Origin: Haemonchus contortus
Lineage: Eukaryota; Nematoda; Chromadorea; Rhabditida; Trichostrongylidae
Length of the DNA stretch: 64,000 nucleotides
Reading direction: 5' to 3'
Assembly: GCA_000469685.2 (NCBI GenBank)
Contig: LS997566.1
Location: forward strand, 39,367,920 to 39,431,919
Below are positions 1 to 10,400 of this stretch, one piece after another (within the stretch, counting starts at the first letter, position 1; every line of letters begins with the position of its first letter). The notes beneath the pieces were generated by a model. It made no database searches, was not told where the DNA came from, and saw nothing but the letters and a program-made list of their open reading frames with translations. The translations under genes were made by a program, and so were the position numbers.

Positions 1-1821
1 GAAAGAGAGTATAGGAGAAAACTCAATTCTACCTTCTCCTGTGCATTACGACGTCTTCGAGCCAACCGTACTTTGGTTTCTAGCTCATTATAATGGAAAC
101 ATCCATCTTTATAGTATACGAAATAGTTGTCGCGTTCGAAACCTTTGGTATTTTTATTCTTTACGGTCCAGGTATATTCGCGATTTAACGTATGCTCATA
201 TCTGAAGAACAGTTACAGAAGGTAAGCTAGACGTAGCGAAAGATTAGAGATTACTTACACTGTTCCTTCCTCGAAACTTCGACCTTCTTCTCTATCGTTA
301 AGTTTCTTCTGTAGAGTTTCAACTGTTGGGATGAAATGTGCCACAAATTGCTCGCCATCATCATCCTGCATTCCCCTGAAATTAAGAAAAGACATGGCTA
401 TTCTTAAGACAAACTCGGGAAAATTATCTCGGAATATTACTTGATATAACTTTGTGTGACCATACTATCACAGAGCTCAGGTGCAAATGACGTAGGCGTA
501 GGATCTACGTCGAACTGCACCACCGCAAATGGATATTTCCACAGCTAAAATTACGCAAAGTTGTAGAAACACTGAATACCATGAAAACTTCGTAAAATAT
601 GCAAGGGTATCAAGGATAGTAATAGTAAGGCTAGCTCATGATTATGAGTAATGAATACAGTTTAATATTTACCGTAAAATCTGGCAAAATAGGTATTTCT
701 TCTATGGCAGTAACTCCCTTCTTCGAAAAATGCTTCCGTATCGGTACCTTGCACTGAAACGGAACGATTAGATAAACGCTCAAACGTTCTCAGCGGAAGC
801 TATGAACTCACGTCTTCGAAAGACTTCGTTATCAAATTGATTTGGCTTTGTCGATCTCGGAATATGTTCAAGTTCTCCTTGTTTTTTGTGAGGTTATATC
901 CCACTTTGATTTCTTGCCTGTAAGACATTGGAATAATGAAGTGGCCAAGAATGATACATAAGCAGAAGAGTGATTTACCGGTCAGCAGCCACACCGAATC
1001 GGTTGAATTCTGATGAAATATATTGAGTTTTTCGCATCCAAGGAACCACTTTGGAATGCTGCGCTGACCTAAACTAAGGTAGCCTAAGTTCAATGGCTCA
1101 GTCAGATTCTCTTCGGAGCTGATTGAAGCCATATAAGGCTTACAATGGAAATGTTTAAAAAATAGGTGAAGATCTGGAAAATTTTAAGAATCGACACTAC
1201 CGACCTCTTTATTTGCTTCGCATTTGAGTCTTCATCCTCTAAAAGTAAGGCGTCCTTCTCATTCAGCTAAATGGACGAAGATAGAATGAATAAAGTCACG
1301 CAATTATTCACGAAAAAAAAGCGAGGCACACAATACGTTTCAGATGGCACGAATATCCACAAAAAGTAAAGGTCTCTAAATAAAGTGATCAAAAAGACCT
1401 GAATTTCCGCGGTATTGTCGACTTTGTAGGTGTTGGGATCAATCAAGTCCAAGTTCAGCCCAATATCCATCTCACACTGGACTTCGAATTTGTACTCCAT
1501 TTCTAAGGATGTTGGCTTGTAGTCAATGAACCTACAGATAGTTACGAATATCACTTGGTAATCGAGTAATTGTCAACAATATAGATAAGCAAACGTCATG
1601 CATAGAACCAACCTTTCTAATTCGACAAATGGGCACGGCAGGAATTTGCCGGGAAATGGGACATCAGGTAAAGTATTTCGAAAACGTGGTTTGCAGACAA
1701 AATCTGGACCTCGGCTGAAAGTCAAATAAAATGGCATTAACAAGATAGCGAGTTTAAAACAGAGACTATAAGCACCCCACCTCTTGTGTTTGCTTCCTGG
1801 TTTATGATTAGGTTGAGACAT
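1..1821 (-). CDS. PAF1: PAF1, RNA polymerase II-associated factor 1 (3' end off window)
   Basis: PAF1 is the core subunit of the nuclear PAF1 complex (with CTR9, LEO1, CDC73 and RTF1), which travels with RNA polymerase II and supports elongation and co-transcriptional histone modification. Ten exons were assembled in coding order: 1781-1821, 1613-1714, 1399-1531, 1205-1266, 979-1068, 812-917, 673-753, 441-544, 259-375 and 33-201. All phases agree, giving 335 codons. Family blocks are in the expected order: [70 protein letters not shown] and [10 protein letters not shown]...NYFVYY...[14 protein letters not shown]. The exon ending at 33 has a donor at 31-32; the acidic C-terminal tail expected of PAF1 lies beyond the window. 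The donors after exons 3 and 4 (GTCTTT, GTCGGT) are weak, but homology fixes them. Start: the only ATG in frame before the first block. Confidence 0.95.
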
Positions 1822-2224
1822 TCTTTACGAATGAAGACGAACCAATAGAAATTGAAGGAATTATACGAAGGTAAAACAACCTAAATGTTCAAATAACACA
1901 ATGAACCTCACCAGTTGTGTCTCAAAAACCATCAACATGTACAACAAGCCAAAAGTAAAAAAAGCTCGATATGACTCAGGAATAAGGAAAAAGACAAAAA
2001 AAAGACTAAAACAAACCAACAAGCGGAAACTATGCGGATTTTTCTGTGCTCGCTAAAGGGCTTGTAATAGGTGTAACTGCGTACAACGTTTTGTAATGTG
2101 CGACAAATTCGAATCGGGTTTTCTGACGTGCTCGCGGTGTTTTGAGATTGTTTCTGATGTCGTTTCTATTTTTCACACAAGTGTTTTTGTTGTTGCTTCA
2201 AACATAGAGATATATTTGCTTTAG
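1822..2224. promoter_or_regulatory. divergent promoter between PAF1 and MRPS21
   Basis: The two start codons face away from each other across 403 bases, so both genes must be driven from here. The stretch has several A-rich runs on the plus strand around 1958-2015 (T-blocks on the minus strand), common in nematode promoters. No TATA box or known factor site can be assigned with confidence. Confidence 0.6.
2215..2224 (+). other. probable spliced-leader acceptor for MRPS21
   Basis: The sequence ttgctttag lies directly against the ATG at 2225, with a T-rich tract before it. A 3' splice site with no paired upstream coding exon, abutting a start codon, is the usual nematode trans-splice acceptor. 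This is inference from position and motif. Confidence 0.55.
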
Positions 2225-3339
2225 ATGGTGAGACATTGGCGTGGAACACTAAAGCAACCATTTGCCATCAAGCTTTTTTCAGGTATAAATTGTTTTGAAG
2301 ATTTTCTTTTGAATTATTTCTTCAATTCTCCCTGACGATCCACTTGTATTTTAGAGTGAGCTCTGAGATGGCTTCATCTCAGTGATTGCAAATGTGATCT
2401 GTTTAGCTTCTATTGGTTTGCAATGTTTTCAGGTGTATGGAATGCTCATCCACGATTTGCAACCAGAACAGTTCTCGTTAAAAATAACGACGTTGATGCA
2501 GCCTTTTCACTACTGAATAGGTTGGTCCTGTAGCGTTTTTATGTTGCCAAGTTTTTTTATGTTCCATCAGGTCTTTTCTATACTCATAATTTCGAGAGGT
2601 TTTTCTTTTTTTCTTTATACATCATGGATAGACTCAATGGTTTTGCCAACTTAATTCCCCTACCTTGATTGCATGCAAGCAAATAGATTTTCTAATTTTA
2701 AATAGTACGTAACTGAAAAGAAAAAGGAATATTTCTTTCAAACTCATAGAAGTCTATTTTTCGCTACTCCCCGAGAATTTCTTTGTGGGTGCGGAAGGTT
2801 CAGCTAAGGTGAAAGTAGGTTAAGTAGTCTTGAACGTTATGTTAGTGAAATAAAATCAATTTAGTGAGGAATGTTTGATTCAGACAAGGAAGTTAGAGGA
2901 AGTTTTATCTAATTATAATGAATTTATATCAAACCACTACTAAATGTGTCTCGATACCGAAGGAAAGGCCTGGGTTTACAGGATAAGTTACGATGCCAAG
3001 GGAAATCCTTATGTAAGATGTAGTCGAGTATAAATAATTCCAACGAGGGATAAAGTCCCCGCAATCTTGAAACATATTTGTAATCTTTTCCTTTCTTATC
3101 CGTCTTCAACACCATGAAAAACGTCAAATCCCATGATTCCTGTCTTAAGGTTGATGGACTCAGAAGGACTACTGAAGCTCATTCGTCGAACCCAATATTA
3201 CCAGAAACCTTATATGCAGCGACAACAGCTCTCCATAGAAGCATCCAATGCCATTTTCAACGAAGACATGACAAGAAAGATGCAATTTATGATGAGGAAG
3301 AATCGACCCGACGCCTATCCGGGACAGATGACAACATAG
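2225..3339 (+). CDS. MRPS21: mitochondrial small ribosomal subunit protein bS21m
   Basis: bS21m is a small basic protein of the mitochondrial 28S ribosomal subunit, the counterpart of bacterial S21. Three exons, 2225-2282, 2433-2520 and 3150-3339, join in phase to 111 residues. Two segments mark the family: FATRTVLVKNNDVDAAF followed by LLNR near residues 30-50, and the C-terminal YYQKPYMQRQ with ARK/TRK-type MQFMMRKNRPDAYPGQ. These align with the human 87-residue protein, which has the same FxARTVxV, YYEKP and FLMRKNRAD pattern; the nematode version carries about 20 extra N-terminal residues, rich in basic and hydrophobic side chains, that could serve in import to the mitochondrion. The last intron is 629 bases. 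It starts immediately after a probable trans-splice acceptor and shares a promoter region with PAF1. Confidence 0.93.
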
Positions 3340-3601
3340 TGTGTGTACTGATTCAGTGGTAAAATATGTTAGTTAGGCTTATTTAGCAGTCATTTTTTTT
3401 GAAATCTGTCCATAAAGTTTTCTAATATTTATCTGATTGCTACGTCCACCCACAAACACGGAAGTTTCTTTTTCTAAGAAACAAAACAACTGCGAACACA
3501 CACGTAGAAAACAGTAAACATCCAAATATTTTGGAAAGAATCATAATCAATCACTTCACGTCATAGCTACAAAATGGTCTTTATCATGACAAGAACAATT
3601 G

Positions 3602-3607
3602 AATAAA
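3602..3607 (+). terminator. candidate poly(A) signal for MRPS21
   Basis: An AATAAA hexamer on the plus strand lies 263 bases after the MRPS21 stop and just before the end of the convergent gene at 3625. It is the first canonical hexamer seen downstream. AT-rich DNA makes chance matches common. Confidence 0.35.
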
Positions 3608-3624
3608 ACAATACATTGAGTTCA

Positions 3625-4360
3625 TCAAGGTACGGTAGTACTTTGGGTTGTGAAATCGACTTCAGGCATTCGCACTGGAACTTCGTACAGAGTGTCATCC
3701 GCTTCATTACGGTCCTGCATCGCGTGTATTCTACTGGAATTCATCGATAAAATTAGCGTTTAGTAGTCTCGACTTGATTAGACATAGACTGAAACAGGTG
3801 TAAGTGCGATTTATTCCTCTAAAGTCCTGCCGTAACGACCATCAGTTTGGATGGAGTTTTTGACCGCTACCGTACTACTACTGTTACTTTAGGCATGGAA
3901 AAATAGTAACATTACGGTAGGAATCGGGATCTGCCCTGAATTTTACTTCTTGTGTTTCTGCCTACCGTTGATTACGTTGCATGTTCTTTCTGGCAATGTA
4001 GTCTTGGTCTTCTTGATCCCAAAAAGTGTTAATTGGTTGCGCTGGAATCGGAATTGTGCAGAGGATGCTTCTGATGCTTTCGTATAGGATTTAAGCTGTG
4101 ACTGAAAGTACTTCACTTACGTCGCTGTCTGCTCCTGCGCCTCTCTTCTTTACGACGTCGTTCGTTTCGCCCGTCCCTGGATTCCCTGATCTCCTTGGGC
4201 TCTTCGTAAGGCGTTTCTCGCGAGACTGCACGAGCTGCTTCTTTCGCGGCCTCGCGTGGGTTCGGATTTGGAGCAAAACGATCTACGCTGTCAACGGACC
4301 GGTGGCGCTCAACATTACCATCGTCATTGGGATTCTCGTTGGGTTTTGATGTCAAGTGAT
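3625..4360 (-). CDS. unidentified Arg/Glu-rich protein, C-terminal three exons
   Basis: I do not recognise this protein. Three exons, 4121-4360, 3966-4041 and 3625-3733, have good GT-AG borders and matching phases (phase 1 then phase 2) and end in TGA, giving 141 residues of C-terminal sequence. The first exon encodes a polar region with a strongly charged stretch (REAAKEAARAVSRE, then ERRRKEERRRSRQRR), probably helical. The next holds NTFWDQEDQDYIARKNMQ, and the tail is acidic then Thr/Ser-rich, ending QSTTVP. It faces MRPS21 tail to tail. The exon entering at 4360 needs an upstream exon ending in phase 1, which I could not find. The exons at 5559-5737 on the same strand are candidates for the 5' end, but their phase does not join directly. 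Nuclear or cytoskeletal roles cannot be told apart. Confidence 0.6.
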
Positions 4361-4499
4361 CTGCAATGAAATGACAACGGACATAGTTTTGGATGAAGGA
4401 TGACGGGCAGTAGGATTGGTTTTGTGCAATCAATTCGTCGCGCGCGACAATCGCGGACCATTCACCTCGTTATTACAATTCTAGCGTTCTTCGTACAGC

Positions 4500-4700
4500 T
4501 CTATCGATATGCACTTTTTATTTTTGACATGAATCTGATGTTAATTCTTTTGTTCCTTTATTTCTTACTTGCTGCTGCATTCTGCGGCATTCCGCGCGAC
4601 GTTCCTCTCGCCGCGACGCGAAAATTTCGATCCTAGTGCACCTCACCCTGGCCGAGCCAGTTTTTGGAACGAAAGTTCCCCCAATAGAAAATAGTTCCAT
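4500..4700 (-). repeat. interspersed repeat, family A copy 1
   Basis: The minus strand here is clearly similar to the plus strand at about 9760-9955: shared runs include gtcgcggcgag, cagaatgcagca, caagtaagaaat and the flanking tcggc...gg...gatcgaaatt pattern. The two copies are diverged (roughly three bases in four alike by eye). It overlaps an open frame that is therefore not taken as a gene. Confidence 0.6.
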
Positions 4701-5224
4701 GTCCTGTTGTCTCTTGAAGGTACAGGAAAGGTCGAGAACAAATGCCTCTTCGAGTGGTCATTACCGAAAAGTTTCAATGATCAGGACTTAAAAGCCCTGC
4801 TTGACTGTGCAGTTGGAAGTGCTTTTTATCAAATTGAAGACTTGTCACCTACGTTTCGTCAACGGCACTATCATATTAGATTTTGTAGCTACTTTATTAT
4901 CTTCTTCTTGACGCTCCTGTCGCTCTGAGGATACGGAAGAGATTGTGGAATGGGAAAACCTGCAATCTTAGCTGATTTCCTCACATATCCTTTAGCAGAA
5001 GCACTTCAGTTTTAGGAAGTTTTTGCTGATCTTTCTGTAACTGGGCGGAAGGTGATGTAGTCTCTGCAAGTGGACAGACATCACACGCGTGATCAGTGGA
5101 TAGAATCTCTAGCCCAAGCGTGTGATAGTGTGTTTTGTTGCCAGTCGATCAACTCCTACTCAATTACAAATAGATATAGTCCTAGCTCTTCTTGATGGGA
5201 GTCGTATCTAATAAGATCGGATCC
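4701..5224. other. intergenic or intronic stretch, no assigned gene
   Basis: One short minus-strand segment near 4885-4925 is bordered by a good acceptor (cctcag) and a donor (GTAGCT) and would encode RQERQEEDNK. Its phases fit neither the Arg-rich gene nor the exons at 5559-5737. Nothing else is convincing. Confidence 0.3.
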
Positions 5225-5440
5225 CCGGACCGCACGTGTGATAGTGTGACTCGCTGCTTTCCAGCCCGCCAAGGTTGATTCACCGGTATCAGATTCGTCT
5301 ATGATTATAAAAAACAGACTTGGGCACCGGGTGGTCATTGTGCAAGTCATTGTATAAGCCCATACGCATTGGTAATGCGTGACCACTTTGAATGAAAGTC
5401 GAATGCAGGGCGCATCCCGAAACGAAGTTGATTAAGGCTG
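5225..5440 (+). repeat. degenerate tRNA-derived SINE copy
   Basis: Aligned by eye to the full-length copy at 34030: agattcgtct, cattgtataagcc, catacgcatt, gaatgaaagtcgaatgcagg and gcgcatccc occur in the same order and spacing. The tRNA-like head is poorly preserved. Confidence 0.65.
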
Positions 5441-5558
5441 AAGACTCAATGGTTCTTACTCATTGTCCAGCTAGCTGTTAACACGGTCACGTCATAGCAG
5501 TCTGAGTAATTTTGTAATTTTAATTCAGTAAGAATTACAACATCGGAATGTTACTTAC

Positions 5559-5737
5559 TCTACACTTTTCGGTTTGCTAGAAGCAGAAGTCTGCAAAAGA
5601 AAGGGTTTCAGGGAAGAAGCTCCTTGAAAATGAGTGAGACTATTCCCATATAGGCTATGTAAACTTACACTATACTTTCTGGGCACTGTCTTATCTGAAG
5701 AAATTTTCGAGCTTTTCTTGCTTTGAGTACAACCCAT
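5559..5737 (-). CDS. N-terminal exons of a probable N-myristoylated protein
   Basis: Exon 1 (5669-5737) starts at an ATG and encodes MGCTQSKKSSKISSD..., 23 codons, ending at donor GTAAGTTT. Exon 2 (5559-5590) follows a 78-base intron with acceptor cttttgcag, encodes TSASSKPKSV, and ends in phase 2 at donor GTAAGTAA. MGxxxSK with Cys3 fits an N-myristoylation and palmitoylation signal, as in Src-family and other membrane-tethered proteins; that is a known sequence rule, not a functional assignment. Both introns have strong splice sites, so this is likely a real gene start. It may be the 5' end of the Arg-rich gene at 3625-4360, 1.2 kb downstream on the same strand, but at least one linking exon is missing. 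The rest of the protein is not identified. Confidence 0.55.
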
Positions 5738-5971
5738 GAATTCTGAAACTCACTCCAACAGCTTTGTAGAACATAAGGTGCATCTCAGGGCTACCCTTCA
5801 GAGCCAGGTTTTAACAACGTAAAGTAACTGTTGAAAATGTGAAAGGCTCAGTACCTACCAACTATGTAAGAGACAGACTGTGAAATGAACGTAACCCAAA
5901 TTTCACTGATCTTTCAACCACATCATCTTCTTATCAGTACAATTAATCAATTGATGTTTCATACTGGGCTA

Positions 5972-6243
5972 AGGTTGTATAGTGGCAAGGGTACACTGTC
6001 ACACACCCATGGCCCGGGTCCCTATCCCCGATCAAAACGCCTGGGCTAATCAGGCCTTCCTTCCCTCCGGAGTCGTTTCATTGGTACCAGAGTCGTCTGT
6101 GAGGATGAAAAGCACTGACTTGTACATCGGCTGGTCACCGCAAATCATTGTGAGGGCCACCATACATGCATTCAAATCGCAACCACGACTTCAAAGGGAA
6201 GGCTTGTGCAGGGGGCATCACACTAACGGAATTAATTAATGCC
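5972..6243 (+). repeat. tRNA-derived SINE, near full length
   Basis: Starts with the A-box-like head ggttgtatagtggcaag, continues with ttccctccgg, ttggtaccagagtcgtctg, aaaagcactgacttgtacat, ggctggtcaccgcaa and ends cacactaacg...ttaatgcc, in the order of the family. The B box is eroded. An 85-codon open frame across it is a by-product. Confidence 0.75.
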
Positions 6244-7295
6244 ATAGGATTTTACCCTCACCAATCACCTCATTCTGTTCCTCTATTCTCACTGGTATAA
6301 CCTCCACCATTTCAACTGGGAGGGAGAGGAGCAATCACTTATCTTAGTGTGCCATGTACAAGACAGTCTTAAATCTAGCAGAGAAATTCTGAAAAATATT
6401 CAAAGATGTGAATGTTGCGTGACTATTGGATTGTGCCTGCATACAGCCTGTAAAACTGTCCTCTTTGGTCTCGAATACTGATCGTATTGGATGAAATTCT
6501 CGCTGAGGTGATGAGCTTTGAGGCTTCCAACCTGTGCACAGTCTTGGCTGATAATGGTGAAGTTTGACGAATTGTATTCAGGAAATGTCGAAGGCACGTG
6601 AAATAATAGTTGCCGTTGCTTACTGAAGGGTAAGAGGCTGCCAAGCCTTCAACCTATCCAAAAGCTGTCGCCTATCCTAGCCCTATGTCCTCGTCTTCAT
6701 AAAGTAATCTTCCCACCAGTGATAAGTTAAAGGAGGGTGGAATAAGAGGTAAGTATCGAACTTTTTACGGCCGTTGTGTGGTGCTGCGCCTCGGGTAACG
6801 GAACTTCTCCCGATTGCGGCATTCTCCCTTGCGGCATGCGGCAAATGCCACTGCAACTACCGTTCTCCTCCCGCCTCCCCGCCAATCAATAGAACGCAAA
6901 ATTTTTCGTTGATTGTCTTTATTTTTTATTAGATTTGATAGTTTTTTCTATTTCTTTTTCATTTCTGTGTTTATTAGACTTAAATTATTAGAATGACCCC
7001 TCCTATGTAAGCGACGATCATAACTGCATTGGAATTGAAGAGAGCGGTCAGCCAGTTCAAATAATTAAAGGACTCCGTACCTCACAAATTGCGCGCTCCA
7101 ATCTGCCATCGCAATCCTGCGATACGCGGGGAGTGCGGCGTGCGCGACGCCGTCTTCAGGGTGGAGTTCCCGGACCCCAGCGCCTTCTTTAATAGCTCTG
7201 AATTTGTCCCTTCTAAGATTCCGAAGATGTTTAGATTAGCTGTTCAGAAACAAATTATTGTTACCAATTCTCTCATACTCGAAAAAATGTTAATC
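6244..7295. other. intergenic region, no gene recognised
   Basis: Contains overlapping short open frames on both strands with no splice-site support or family resemblance. A GC-rich patch at 7085-7180 is rich in CpG and may be a repeat fragment. A T-rich block lies at 6900-6980. Confidence 0.4.
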
Positions 7296-7301
7296 TTTAT
7301 T
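7296..7301 (-). terminator. candidate poly(A) signal for the MPPED-like gene
   Basis: AATAAA on the minus strand, 118 bases after the stop codon of the metallophosphoesterase gene, at a normal distance for a nematode 3' UTR. Confidence 0.5.
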
Positions 7302-7418
7302 TGCAATTAATTTCTTACGGAAATATTATACTTAAGGTTGGTTGCATAATATTCCATTACTAAGGCCTTTTTACATAACAACAATTATGGTCTTTTTACA
7401 AAATCAACACGCATACAC

Positions 7419-10400
7419 TTATTTAGATACACCGCATGGAAGAGGAAGATCAAAAATGATAGGATCATAGGCGCTACGTAGTTTATGATCACAAAGCGAT
7501 GCATTAATGAAGGTCGTAATGCCGTTGGTAGTTGCGCCGTGCATCTGAATAGTGCAAAGTTTTGTCAAGGCAGTACGTGTTCGAAATGTCCATAAAATTG
7601 ACATGAGGGCGTGGTCAAAACCAGATTAATAGAGAAGTTGTAATCACTGGTAGACAATTTATGACTTAGGTTTTATACTTAGGAAAGAGGCATGAGTGAT
7701 AATAGAATATTGTGGGTGATAAATGGCGTTTAGGGAAATAGTGAGAGGGTGTGGCTCAAATAGAGTTTTGAAGGATCGTGTTTAGACCCATGGACAGCCC
7801 CCACCATTTGGCTTGATTGGGGATATATCACCTTTTGGTAATGATTAAAGTCTACCTGGTGAACATGGCCAAAGACGTGGTATTTTGGTACCACACGTTG
7901 TTCGACAGTATTTAATAATTCGACGTCACCGGCCAGAATCCCGTCCATTTTGTTCCATGCATTGAAATCGCCATGACCTTGAAAACAAAAAATGATTTCG
8001 TTTAATAATGAATGATATTGGCAAGAATAGGGAAGAAATTTTTGATCTGAATGATAATCCGTACCCAAAGGCGGTGTATGAGTGATAAGTACGTCAGTTT
8101 TAGGCGGAATCTGATTCCATTTGTGAAGGATTTTTTGTCCTCGTGGACGATAAAAGGAGTATCCGGGCATTGAATGCCATGGGGTTCCGTAGATTTTTAT
8201 ACCGTACACCTGGAATTTTGCTACAATCAGTTACCGTATCTATCAGGATTGCGATCAATCTGTACCCCGAACCTCAACTGAACGATCACAGAGGTATATG
8301 CAATTGCTAAGCAATTCATATGCCTTGTTGATTCCGAGCATATTTAGACCAGCCAGTTGTCTTTCATTCATCTCTTCTCCATCTTCAAAACCGAGTTCAT
8401 GATTGCCAGCGATCACAATCTTGTATTTGTGAGGAAGTTTTCCTTAAATTGATATCAGTCAATGTTGTTTAAACGAATATTTAATTGACTTAGAACACAT
8501 TTTTGTAAACTCAAATGGTCCATCAACAGTGAGCATAGACAGGCGGAGTCCCTTCTTCTAGATCCACATCATTACTCAGAATCCAAGTGTACTTGCCGGA
8601 TATCATGGGTGTTTTAATGATGCCGCAGAATAAGCCGTGTTGTGACTTTGTTTCACTTTTGCCAACACATTTGAATGGGTGGTTATAAAGCTTTAGAGTA
8701 GCAACCGTACTTTGAAGCTAATTCTAAGTGCGAAGATATCTGTTTTCTCGTTACTCTTCCTTTTTTCATTGACGACCCAAAGGTGCTCCCACCAAGAATC
8801 GGCGTTGAACTGGTCTGTGGCCTACACTCGAAAGAGACTCAAAAGAACACTCAGAAGTAGGCAAAGGTTCGATAGAGGACTTTTGAGACAAACAAGGTAC
8901 TCAGCTACCATTATAGAAGTTGCGAAGAAGGAATATCAAACGTCAAGTGGATCGTCAGGGTGCCTGCGATCTCTAGTTGTGCGGTAAACGACATGGCAAC
9001 ATGAAAAACAGTACTGACTTCGGTAGGGAATGAAAGGGGCAACGATTTTCTTTTTTTTTGACGGTTATCCATAGCTCAAATTTTTGGATGATCCTGATTT
9101 CCTTACTACACAGTTGACTGGAAAACTACGTAATGTTTGATTCTCCTTGCATGAGTTAGGAGGAGTGATAGAGAGTGGCACCGTTACCACGCATGTAGCC
9201 TGTGGATCGAATTTTGCCTGAGCACCCACTTAGTTTATTTGAAGTGTCTAACGAACATCTTGCATGATCAGTTCTGTCTTCACTTCTTTTCCAAAGGCTC
9301 GAGCACGGCTTCAAGATTTGTACCGTATCCAATCCATATGTTTTCTATCGGAGTCACTGAACGGGAACCTACCGATTTCAGCATTGAATTTGATGACTTC
9401 TCCGAGATCGCCATAGTTAGTGAAGTCTCCTGCATGAATCAGCACATCCCCATCGGGTATTATTGGTAAAAACTGGAAGAAAGATCATTTACAACGGGAA
9501 AGCTTGCATAAAATCTAGATATTCAGATGTATTCTTGAATCGTTTGACTTAATTTATTTGAAAGACATAATAAGCAGATTAAGAAACAGTCTTTTTTCGT
9601 GGATCAATTCCGTTGTGGAATGCGCCGCGCATTCCAATTCCGTTCAGTATCGTAGCAGCGTTTCTAATGCGTAACTGCATATGACTTGCTGTAGCTAACT
9701 GGTACAAGTCAGTGCCTTTATTTTCCCAGTCTCCAATGAGAATTACAAATCATTGGACCCCGGAGCTATTGAAGACTTGGTCGGCTTGGGCGTGTATCGA
9801 TATGGGGATGGTGCAGGAGGAACGAAATTGTCGAGTCGCGGCGAGAAGGCGCCGCGCGCGAAGAAATGTAACAGAATGCAGCAACAAGTAAGAAATATAG
9901 GAACAGTAGAACTAGTAGTAGAATGATTCCAAAAGCAACAAGAGCATAGCGATTGAGCTGTCGTTATAACTAGGCAAATGCTCCGCGAAAGCCGCGTGCG
10001 GCGGACCGATTACCCAAAACCGTTCCTACTGCACGTCTCCCATCGATATGTACTACCTAGTTGCTATGCCGATGCGTGTGACAATGCACTAGTCGGCACT
10101 ACATCACCTCCACCCAATCTATCAGAAATACTGTCTGTTAAAATCCGAGTGATTCATCAAGTTAGTCTTAGTAGTTCTATGACGTCGTCAAACTGGTTTA
10201 CGACTCTCTTGAATGATTTCTGTAGGTTGGACTGCATGATCAAAATCGCTTGTGAAACAAAAGCGTGCAGTCCGTTCCACAATCAATAAAACCCGTTGTC
10301 CCACTTTGGATAGGCTCAGCTGCTCTGTTTTTCAGCTTACGACTTGCCTATTATGACAGAGAGAGTCCCCACATCCTATGAGACTTACCCACCCCATGCT

